From contig JAFFJZ010000001.1 of NCBI GenBank assembly GCA_018340375.1, positions 11,550,001-11,614,000 on the forward strand: a stretch of DNA of 64,000 bases, written 5' to 3'. Positions 55,374 through 64,000 of the stretch are shown here, piece after piece (position 1 is the stretch's first letter; every line of letters starts with the position of its first letter). A model generated the notes under the pieces. The model had not been told where the DNA came from. It did not search any database and saw only the letters and a list, made by a program, of their open reading frames with translations. Origin of the DNA: Gonatopus flavifemur (lineage: Eukaryota; Arthropoda; Insecta; Hymenoptera; Dryinidae). The position numbers were made by a program, and so were the translations under genes.

Positions 55374-56691
55374 TAGTGTTGCCGCGATCCGAGCTGATCC
55401 GAGTTTTGAGCATGGGCTCGGCTTGGCTCTTGTTTTTGACAAACAGGCTCTGCTCGCAAATCGGATCGACAGATCCGCTGCTCAGATCGAAGCTTGGATT
55501 GGCTTAAAGATCGTCGAGCTAGATCGAAGATCTCACGATTCTACTTCGTTCAAAACAAACGCGAATAAAAAATTCTTGCATCCAGGGGCTCCTCGGAATA
55601 GAGCATACAGTATGTTAACGCATATGTCTTTTTTGAATTACGCGCGTTACGGTAAGCTTTACAGCGAAAAATAACGTTTGGCAACACTGCCACGAATGCT
55701 ACAGATGCGCCGTGAAAAAAGAATTACGTAGTAGTTCGTTACAAGTTGTTGCTTCTTCTGTTCAAGACTCGAACACGCTAAGAACAGCGAACAATGTCAT
55801 TTTAGAAGTAAAAATTTAGCAACATCAACGTGTATATTATTAGTGTTTAATTTAATGTCCTTATAATGTTTTCCAACTTAACAAATGAGAATAAAAAGCG
55901 TGATGTATAAGTCACTGGGTGATTTTCATTTAAAATAAAAAAAACCCGACACAGTATACAGGCCATAAATTTGAATGATCTTAAAGACATTTAACATTTT
56001 TACATCTTCGCTGTTCGAAGTTGATTCAATTCATATAAACTACATAAATAATAATCAGAGAATGTCTAAACAATATAGAACACAATAAACTTATGTGAAT
56101 AAAGTAAGTTGATTTCCTAGAACAAACACATCAACTGAAAAAAATTGTTTCTCCTTTGGGTGTATTCAAACTTTTGACCTGTACTGTATTCCTGAAGCTC
56201 TTGAAGTTTAGGTATAAAACAACGTTTTCTCAAAATTTTTATGACGCGGCAAATCAAATTTCATAAATGTTAGTTATGGAAACTCCATAAATGCATCTTC
56301 CAATGAATAAGTAGATGAATATATCATTAAATCCATCTCCAGAGGATTGGCGATGAAGAAAAATTCACTTTATAAACATATTTTCTTAATATCGACTCCG
56401 CGACTAATCAAACATTAAACACGATATTGTTTCATAAACCGATTCTGACAAATGAAATTTCATGAGATTTGATCAGAACATTGTCCAAGATTCGATGAGA
56501 TTTTGCGAGATTCAGTGAGATTTGGCGAAAATCAATGGTTTTTCTCAACCAGGGTCCTTCGTCTGATAAGAAATTTTCTCAGTAACGATCTAGCTCGTCG
56601 ATCTCATAGTTCTGGCTTAGCTCGGAACTCGGGTCGACTGAAATTTTTTCAGCTCTGCTCTAAGATCGGATCGAAGATCGCGGCAACACTA
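55374..56691. mobile_element. hAT-like element, 1318 bp, second copy (inverted)
   Basis: Ends TAGTGTTGCCGCGATCCGAG and GATCGCGGCAACACTA, inverted relative to 17630-18480; both subterminal parts align with that copy. With the 589-bp and 193-bp insertions removed, the flanks are ATTATGCG (54775-54782) and GTTATGCG (56887-56894), an 8-bp duplication with one change. Interior has about 500 bp more than copy 1, including a TTGGCAACACTGCCACGAA stretch. Confidence 0.72.
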
Positions 56692-56884
56692 CTCACATAA
56701 CAATTCATGTCTTGCGATGTCTTTTAGATAAATTTAAGATGTCTTGCGCAACACATTTAGATGTCTTATAGATATCTTTTAGACCGAAGAAGAGTTTTAG
56801 ACATCTAAAAGACATCTAAATGTGTTGCGCAAGACATCTTAAATTTATCTAAAAGACATCGCAAGACATGAATTGTTATGTGGG
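56692..56884. mobile_element. CCC-type perfect hairpin, 193 bp, TSD TA
   Basis: Ends CTCACATAACAATTCATGTC and GACATGAATTGTTATGTGGG; arms of about 80 bp are nearly perfect. Flanked by TA (56690-56691, 56885-56886). Words AAGATGTCTTTTAGATAT as at 26339 and 27680. Nearly perfect arms suggest a young insertion. Confidence 0.82.
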
Positions 56885-57339
56885 TAGTTATGCGTCGTTT
56901 ACGTGAAGCTATTCGCCTCAACAGAACGGAATTGTGACAAGACAACTCTTGGTTTTTGCACCACGACAATGCAGCGGCTCTCGCTGCATTGATTCTTCGT
57001 GACTATTTCATGAGAAACCCGACCCATATCGTTCCACAACCAGCATATTCATCTGATTTGGCACCATGCGACTTCTGGCTATATTCAACAAACACAAAAC
57101 ACCGCTCCAGGGACACCGTTTTGAATCAATAGAGGAGATCCAAGCCGAATCGAAGAGAGAGCTGAAGGCCACCCCGGCAACCAACTTTAACAACTGTTTC
57201 GAAAATTGGAAAATACGTTGGCATAAGTGCATTGTATCCGGGAGGGGGGATTACTTTGAAGGCAATGAACTTGATTTGGGAGAATAAATAAAGATTTTTG
57301 AAAATAAGTGCTATTTCACCTTATTTTTTGAACACAGTA

Positions 57340-57886
57340 GTACATGAAATCATTCAAATTGTGCAACTTGTGAATATTAATCAACTCAGCTGGAGTTTTG
57401 CATACAGATTTTTTAGATGCGTAGAACCAAGAATCCAAGCGAAATCACATGACAATTCCAATTCTAGGGGTATGGAACGACCTAACGTATATTCTATGGA
57501 TGGCTTGAAAACATGTTTTTTGCTACGTTCAAAATCTTTCTGCTGATTCTTTGAGATATCTTGTGCAACAGTTTATTTTGTTATCTTTGAGACATCTCTC
57601 TCTCTCTCTCTCTTTCTCTTCAAAATACTCCATGGAGAAATTGAAGAAAATTTTATAATTGCTGATAAACGTTTTGAATCATGAATTTTACATTTTATGT
57701 GGTTTTCAATCTTATCTGTTGTTTCGAATGAGAAGCAGACTGTGTAGGAATAATGAATTGTCCAAAAATTTCTCCTATCTCCAAGAAATTCTACTTCAGT
57801 TTATTTTTCCGATTTTTTCTTTCTTTTGAGAATTCTCTATCGGTTCTTATAAGAAATCTTTAGCCGAGTTTTGAATTACTAATTCA
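57340..57886. other. Spacer with TC microsatellite
   Basis: Non-coding. A (TC)n tract lies at 57594-57620. Nothing else recognised. Confidence 0.5.
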
Positions 57887-57888
57887 AA

Positions 57889-58458
57889 CCCAAGCGTGTA
57901 TTGCCTATAATGGCAATGGGCCCCAGGCTGGGTCCATCCTCTTCAACCCAGTATTGGGGAATGACGATGGGGCCCATGTTGGCTCAATCTTGGCCCTGTT
58001 GTGCTTTCCCATACAATTATGGTTGGTAGAAAATGGAAATAATGAATCTTAGTGCAGGCACATTTGAACTTGGCCCCAATTTGGACCAGCGTTAGGCCAA
58101 GATTGTGGTGAATTTATATCCTGAGCACGTGCGTACAATCCTCAGCATATATGGATTTTGGTCCCACTTTGGCCCAGTCTTGGGCCCATATAGGCTGAAA
58201 TTCATGCCTGCTGGTGTAGAATTCGAAGCAATTTTCCAATTTCAAAAAAAAAAGGAAGGGGCAGTATTGATTGCCTAGTTTGGGTTCATGCTGGGCCCAT
58301 GATGTTACCAATCCTCGGGCAAAGCAATACAGCCAAGCTGGGAACGATTTTATCATCTCAGGGTTGGCCTCATTTGTCTGCCCAGCTTGGCCCCACGTTA
58401 GGCAGCATGGGCACCCACCCTGGGCGTAGATTGGGCCCACCGTTAATACACACTTGGG
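57889..58458. mobile_element. CCC-type word-array element, 570 bp, TSD AA
   Basis: Ends CCCAAGCGTGTATT and AATACACACTTGGG, flanked by AA (57887-57888, 58459-58460). Filled with TTGGGCCCAAGCTTGGCCCC-type words, much more GC-rich than its surroundings. Same family as bases 1-26. Confidence 0.8.
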
Positions 58459-58460
58459 AA

Positions 58461-60302
58461 GTGCTCATTCAAAATCATTATTGTTCCATAGTAAATTGCG
58501 CCGTACGAAATATTTGAAACAAGTTTGAAATTGAAAATGATTCCTATTAGATGTATCTTTGAAGTGAATCAAGTCCTGAAATTTGTCCGAATTAAGGTCT
58601 CATAAAGTCTTTGAAGATTATATATCACAAATTAATTATGTATTTATCCTCCCACATACTATTCCCATAAAATAAATCAATAGAATGAGGGAATAGAAAA
58701 TTTTTGTGTATTTTGCAACTCTGATAATCCCATATCATTCTGATGTTCCGTTTAAATTTACATCACGTTGTTATCGTAGACGTTCAGCGAGTGCATTTTT
58801 TGTTATTTACAACGGAAAACCATCGGAATCTGTTTAACATTCAAGTGAGGGAATGAGAATTTCATTGGAACATATTTTACATGTCTCATCCACCTCTATA
58901 AAAAACACGAATTATTTGTAAGACAGGTGTTATGTATCTTACGCTTTACTCGGAGATACCTTATTAGACATGAGTTTTTGCTGCATTATCATAACTTTTT
59001 TTACTTTTTCAACAGATGAGAGTCTAAACTTAGCTGGAGTAGAACTCATTCTCATCGTCTAATTGAGGGATTCAAGATACACTTTTTGCCCTTTCTCCTG
59101 AACAATACAAATGAAAGTACCATGCGAAGACAATGTCATAGGGTATTTATTTTGTCTTAAAAGATCTCTGATTGAATCAAGGGAGATTGAGGAGCCAAAC
59201 GCACGAAGGAAAAATTCCTGCTGAAATGGTGATTTGATAAAATCTGCGTCTACCGTTACGATAACGATAATAATTTTTTTGCAAGGTATTTGCTGATTCA
59301 GCAAATTTTCTAGCTGTTTGTATATCTATAATGCTGAATTGCTGGATCAGCAATCGTTTGCTGAAAGACCAAAATTTTTACTGTGATGGCAAACTTGTTA
59401 CTAATTCAGCAAAAATATTTGTCATACAAATGTTTTTCTCTGAGTGCAGGATAAAATCGGATGCTATTGAGATAAGGGAGGAATTAATTTCTTTCTGAGA
59501 ATTATCGATAGATTATAGGCGTCAGAATAAAAGATAATTGAAAAATTTGAAAATAATAAAGCATTGGTCGCCAAAGAGTTTGTAGATTCCGAAAGGATTT
59601 GGTATGCTGAAAAATGAATTCTGATTTTATTTGCACTGTTAGAAAATTTCTTAAATTTAATACGAAATTCTTTATGAAATATCATATTTGCATATTGAAT
59701 TCAAGTTTGATGATGAAATTTCAGAATTTCCCTCTGAAATATAACAATTGTTTATTGCTGAAGCAGCAACATGATTAGACACAACATCAAACTTTTTCGT
59801 TTTACTAAGAAAGTTTTCAGTATTATATACAGAATAGCAAACAAATTTTGCTGGAGGGACTGTATTGAAAAATATTTGTTGTCAGTATTTAATTGGATTG
59901 TTGAAGCTACAAATATCAATCGGAATTGATTATGAACTTTCAACAGCGTTCGACTAGTTTTATCAAATTTGAGATGCTAGACAGATGCAAATAAAAAATC
60001 CATCAATTTTGTATCACATCTCCCGTAAAAAAACTCGGGTTGAGAAATTCTCAAACAGCATTCTAACTGACATTTCAAACAGGGTTGTGTATAGTACTGA
60101 TTTCCTCCTGTAACATGAAAGGAAGTTAATTTGTGCCAGGAACACTTGATTTCTGTAATAAAGAAATCCACTCCAAACACCATTGAACGAAGATCCATAC
60201 TCCCTATTATTCCTCTTATCATTCTTATTTTGACATCCCACAGAAATGTTGCAAATAGACTTATCCCTCAACAAGGAGAGAAGCCCAGAAACTACGTCTC
60301 GA
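58461..60302. other. Spacer; TTTGCTG words at 59270-59440
   Basis: About 1.8 kb. 59280-59430 has TTTGCTGATTCAGCAAAT words and a right end TTTTTCTCTGAGTGCAG, a decayed relative of the CACGG family. 59814-59855 matches 49357-49397 almost exactly. No gene. Confidence 0.45.
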
Positions 60303-60521
60303 ATGAGTTTGAAGGTCATCTTTATTTCCCTCTTGCTCTTTATATTCTGTTTTTTTCTCACCGCTGGCTTCTCCGATCTCATCTTCGACCCTCAGCTCAC
60401 GAACAGAATACATATGCAAGATGTCATACAAAAGAGGTACTACCTAGTAAAGGATACGTTCAATGAAACTTTTTTTCTCAAGTTCTTCCCTCCCACACAG
60501 CTATTTTTACATCATAGTTGA
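60303..60521 (+). CDS. Short ORF with signal-peptide-like start (uncertain)
   Basis: A 72-codon frame beginning MSLKVIFISLLLFIFCFFL and continuing TAGFSDLIFDPQLTNR, with an NxT site (FNETFF). The N-terminus has the form of a secretory signal peptide (one basic residue, then about 14 hydrophobic residues). An upstream Met at 60246 would add 19 residues and bury the signal, so I prefer 60303. A possible AATAAA lies about 80 bp downstream (near 60604). There is no homology I recognise and no sign of codon bias. It could be a chance ORF or an exon of a small secreted peptide gene. Confidence 0.25.
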   Translation: MSLKVIFISLLLFIFCFFLTAGFSDLIFDPQLTNRIHMQDVIQKRYYLVKDTFNETFFLKFFPPTQLFLHHS

Positions 60522-62164
60522 CTTTGTGAATTTTAATATTTAGTTCCTCTTGATAAATTCGTTCAAAACGTGCAACGGAATTCACATCTTCTATTATAAT
60601 CGAAATAAATTCTCATTTGGTACATGATTTTTTATAATAAAGTGGTTATTAATGGATCGTTTTGTTATTTAAAATCAATCGAGTCAAAGTAACAAATTTT
60701 TCATCATCTTAATTATATAATATATAATAATATTACGAAATTTGTGAAAGAATTCAAAAGAAAAATAATTTTGTTCTGAAATAGAAATACAATGAGCATG
60801 GAATTTTATTTAATCGAATAGTGGAAAGATGAGTCCCATGGAATGACGTTGAAGAAATTAAATATTCCTCTCTAAAATACGAAAGGATATGGATTTATAC
60901 AACGCACTTATGCATGCGCTCATCGATCGCTCGACCGAAGCTATTCGGCCAATAGGATACACTGAGAAAAGTGTCCGGGATTGATCACCATTCATTCTGG
61001 CTCTCATGACGATTCTAGAATAGGGGTTGAGTGATAGCATCGCATTCTAGTGAGCATTTTATCACGTGAACTTATCGTCTCCATGGAAACCTCAATGGTT
61101 TATCGCACTTTATACGATGTTGAGTCGTATGGGTTACAAATTTACAATATCTGTCACCCACTTATTACTCCTTCTGGTGATCAGTAACTTATATATGAAC
61201 AACCCACATGGTTTGTTCATTCCATCTAGGATACGTCCACGTGGTTTTATCATCACGTGCACAAAGGTGATTCATATCAAGTTCCACTGAAATTACATGG
61301 GAGCCTTGTTTCAATGGATTGAAAATGAATTGAATATTTCCTTTATAGATTCCGCAAAATTCAAACTTGAAAAATTATATACCGATGTGGAAAAATTGTC
61401 AAAATTATATGTAATTTCTGCATGATTGAATAAAAAATTTGATATAAACTATTTTATTGAGGTATGTCATATACGTATTATTCATGGTTTATATATGAAC
61501 CATTCAATTCCTAAATGATTTGTCACGATCCCACGTATTTTCTACTCCCTTTGGCTAATTATCTCAGTCAATTCAACCTAGAGGAAAATTTAGATTTCAA
61601 ATTGAGAAGCGTGGGATTGTATTTCCCCCCACATTAGGTGGTAACTACTTCTGCAAACAAAAAATCAGTCTGAAGGTTAATTGAATGGGGAGTGTTCGAT
61701 GACTGTGCGTATCTTATTGTACCGCAAGGGTTGATGTCCTTCTCCTGAGGACCTGTAGCTATTTTTAATTGAAAGAGTTTTGCCATGATACACAAATTCA
61801 CTAATTAATCGCATACGCAACTTCTGCCCACATGAAAGTTTGCCTTGTCCTTGCAAAATTCCCTTGTTTTTTCCCCTTATTTCTTCCTTGAAACATGGGA
61901 AAGGAACACGGAAATTTGGTAACTTTGTGAAAATGAACAGGGAAAGCTTTTCTACGGGTGGTTGTCAATTCGTAAACTTATGAACATTCAAAAAAAAAGT
62001 ATCGTTTTTTTTTATTCATATCTCGGAAGTGGCTGGACAGAGAACAAAACTAAAATTGGCATATCGCCCTCTCTTAATGGGTACTGGAAGACCAAAAATT
62101 ATGGAGAAAATCGGAGATGCAGAAGCTAAATGGTGTTCGATTTGGCGTGGAATGCCCTATATAC
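60522..62164. other. Spacer without recognised gene
   Basis: About 1.6 kb of AT-rich sequence. Short frames (for example 61066-61290) have no motif. Nothing supportable. Confidence 0.45.
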
Positions 62165-62343
62165 TATTGCGTCCAAAAAGTGAGGTGACATTTGAATTCA
62201 AACTTTACGCGCAAATGTATTTGAGGTTAGTAAGACTGTCTTTAATATCAGTGCCAAGGGTCACATCAGAATATTGATTAGTGTTTGGAATACGCTTCGT
62301 TTTGTACGCTGCTGAAAGTGGATTTTTCGATTTTTATACTGTC

Positions 62344-63217
62344 TCCTGTTGGACCAACTTGGTACCAGCTGGTGCCAGTTACAGACCATGATGGTTGGCC
62401 CAACAACCAATATGGGACCAATTTGGTTCCGACCGTTGTCAAATTGGTTCAAGCTAGTGCCAGTTATAAACCATGATGGTTGATCCAACAACCAATATGC
62501 GACCATCTTGGTTGCCACTGGTGCTAGTTACAGGCCATGTCGGCTGACTCAACAACCAATACAGGATCAACGTAGTTCCAGCTAGACTGGCCCGATTCCC
62601 ATTGTACCGAATCGAACTTGATTCATTCCAAGAAGCACCAATATCAAAGTAATTTTGAAAACCCAGCATGATGCACGTTTGTTTATACCAAGAATAATTA
62701 AAGAACGTTATTAAAAAAATATCAACAAATATAAGTGTATTGTTAATGCAAACAACCTGACAAACTGATAACCGAATCGTAAAATCTGTCTAATTGCCAA
62801 ATATAAAGAAACGATGCCTTTCAAATTAATCACAAATTAAAGAAAAATCTCGGAATGCCAGTGAGACAAAACTGTGACCCAATTTGATCAGAATGTCAAA
62901 ATTCTGGATGAATCGTACAGAAGTTACTGTTCTACTGGAGTTTCTAAGATTCATTTATCACTATCTGAGGCCGTACCGAACATGGTCTGCTCCAGGTTCA
63001 TACTAGGACTGGATAGAACCATGCAGGGTAGTACCGACCTCTAGGTTGACCCATATTAGGTAGTACCAGCGTGGCTAGGACCAATCTGATCCCACGTAGG
63101 TTGATCCTACGCGGCATGGTCCCACCTGACATAGTTCGACCGTGTAACCAAATTCCTACTGGTCCTACCCAGCATGGTCGAACCTAGCTGAAACCCAGCT
63201 GGATCTTTTCAACAGGG
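62344..63217. mobile_element. CCC-type word-array element, 874 bp, TSD TC
   Basis: Ends TCCTGTTGGACCAAC and CTTTTCAACAGGG, flanked by TC (62342-62343, 63218-63219). The sister mariner reads through the site (ATAATGTCAACATTTG at about 50217). Filled with TTGGTACCAGCTGGTGCCAG, AGTTACAAACCATGATGGTTG and TAGGTTGGTCC words in both orientations. Confidence 0.85.
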
Positions 63218-63223
63218 TCTGCA

Positions 63224-64000
63224 TTTGTTGAGCAAAGAATTTGTATGAAATTTTGTTTCCGGAATGAATGTTCTGCTGCTGATTCGTTAAGGATGATGCA
63301 GAAATCCTTTGGTAATGAGGCTATGTTGGGGAAGAATGTTCACAAGTGGTATGAAGAGTTCCAAGAAGGTCGAGAACGTGTCGAAGATGAAAAGCGTACC
63401 GGTTGACCATCAACTCCAACTGACAAGGTTCACGTCCAAAAATTCGAAGATTTGCTGCTTGTAAATAGTCGATTAACAATTGGAGATCTTGTTCGTAATG
63501 TTGGCATTTCAAAAGGATCAGTCAATACCATTTTGAAGAATGTACAGGGTCTAAGACGCGTCAAATCTCGATTGATACCGAAAACACTGAATTTCCTGGA
63601 AAACCATCGTCGCGTTGAAGTGTGTGAAACAATGCTTTCTGACTATCAGGACAAGATGAGACGTGGATTTATGTAACCCGGAAACAACCGATCAATCAAT
63701 TGAATATCGCGCTCAAGGTGAGGCAAAACCAAAAAACTCGATTATCATTGTTCGATTACCGTGGTGTTGTGTATTTTGAGTTCCTTCCGCCGGGTCGAAC
63801 TGTCAACAAAGAATATTATTTGAGCGTTATGCGTCGTTTACTTGAAGCTATTTGCCCAAAGAGAACGGAATTGTGGCGAGACAACTCTTGGTTTTTGCAC
63901 CACGACAATGCAACGGCTCTCACTGCATTGATTCTTCGTGACTATTTCACGAGAAACCCGACCCATATCGTTCCACAACCAGCATATTCATCTGATTTGG
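63224..64000 (+). pseudogene. Mariner transposase, 3' part beyond window
   Basis: Reads FVEQRICMKFCFRNE, KNVHKWYEEFQEGRERVEDE, LLVNSRLTIGDLVRNVGIS, SVNTILKNVQGLRRVKSRL, then HHDNATALTALILRDYF before the window edge. The usual ATG (as at 50219) is CTG-like here, and the CCC element splits the first codons. Lesions include TGA after KRTG (63403), TAA near 63676, and further stops and shifts. A pseudogene. Confidence 0.85.

Larger units (their letters stand above)
50219..57287 (+). pseudogene. Fragmented mariner transposase
   Basis: The likely start is ATG 50219 (MSTFVEQRICIKFC). The pieces are: the N-terminal part to 50363; RVEDEKRPDRPSTPTDEVHV, LLLVNRRLTIGDLVGDVGIS and SVNTILKDS-stop around 53270-53450; short relics at 53620-53720 and 54715-54782; then HDNAAALAALILRDYF, AYSSDLAPCDFW and a C-terminus CFENWKIRWHKCIVSGRGDYFEG ending at 57287. 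Many frameshifts and stops in addition to the insertions. The second and third catalytic Asp codons survive. Confidence 0.85.
50028..57337 (+). mobile_element. Mariner (about 1.25 kb) exploded to 7.3 kb by nested insertions
   Basis: Ends CTATGTCCAAAAAGTGAGGT and TTATTTTTTGAACACAG, next to TA (50026-50027, 57338-57339). Mariner sequence is present only in 50028-50363, 53261-53505, about 53590-53724, 54710-54782 and 56887-57337. Order and content follow the sister copy at 62167-64000. The intervening blocks are separate elements described below, plus about 90 bp of foreign sequence near 53505-53600. Confidence 0.88.
62167..64000 (+). mobile_element. Mariner, sister of 50028-57337, cut by window end
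   Basis: The left end TTGCGTCCAAAAAGTGAGGT lies after TA (62165-62166). Mariner sequence runs 62167-62343 and 63218-64000, with the CCC element 62344-63217 between. The right end is beyond the window. It is the uninterrupted template that resolves the borders of the 2.9 kb element. Confidence 0.88.

Noticed and set aside
58114..58440. Open frame of 108 codons, rich in Pro, Gly and Trp
   Set aside because: It is produced by TTGGGCCCAA words in the CCC element at 57889-58458; not a gene.
1..64000. Endogenous viral sequences, LTR retrotransposons and Helitrons
   Set aside because: No gag/pol/env or capsid motifs, LTR pairs with TG...CA ends, or RepHel motifs were seen.

Overview
This 64 kb window looks like transposon-dense DNA from an arthropod, most likely an insect. 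The call rests on the element types: mauritiana-type mariners, an RTE-type LINE, hAT and P-like elements, AT-rich spacers and spliceosomal intron borders. I cannot name the species. I found no convincing host gene, rRNA, virus or CRISPR array. Nearly every long reading frame is a transposase or reverse-transcriptase fragment. One short secreted-type ORF (60303-60521) is the only weak host-gene candidate.

The most interesting content is a large set of short to mid-size non-coding elements (126 bp to 2.9 kb) that start with CCC (or YCC) and end with GGG. They are flanked by a 2-bp target duplication of almost any composition (GT, TT, AC, TA, GA, AT, AA, AG, TC). Seven of these insertions can be checked inside the window against an empty site: an uninterrupted paralogue, the opposite arm of a foldback, or a reading frame that is restored. 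Many are filled with a private, often palindromic 'word' of about 8-17 bp, repeated in both orientations at irregular spacing (for example CCAGTACTGG, ATCAGGACCTGAT, AAGATATCTTTT). Similar word-filled interiors occur in elements with TA, 8-bp and other target duplications, so the process that makes them may not be tied to one transposase.

Layout. 1-3406: small CCC elements and word arrays. 3407-6199: a dead mauritiana-type mariner carrying a hAT MITE, then two CCC elements of one family. 6826-11909: a CACGG element, a TA-flanked MITE split by a 2.8 kb RTE LINE (minus strand), and a CCC element holding a tRNA-like sequence. 11939-17305: a hairpin, a 1.37 kb element with a 6-bp duplication, and a hAT-type element carrying a mariner. 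17380-26000: an inverted pair of one repeat, one copy split by a hAT-like element and the other by a 6.4 kb P-like element with THAP exons, tandem arrays and a nearly intact mariner. 26091-31670: foldbacks nested with CCC elements. 32266-35297: a 2.16 kb word element carrying a hAT MITE. 39058-46112: MITEs, a 2 kb word element inside another CCC element, and a mariner split by a small CCC element. 46471-49561: LINE copy 2 split by a CCC element, then a CACGG element split by a mariner. 50028-57337: one 1.25 kb mariner stretched to 7.3 kb by nested insertions. 57889-64000: a CCC element, a long spacer, and a mariner cut by the window end.

The mariners (six copies) and LINEs (two copies) act as dated host sequences: because their uninterrupted form is known, the borders and target duplications of the unknown elements can be read to the base. 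All transposase genes seen carry at least one lesion. Three of the best-preserved (22469, 47941, 15932) have a 1-nt frameshift in an A-run, which could be a base-calling artefact.
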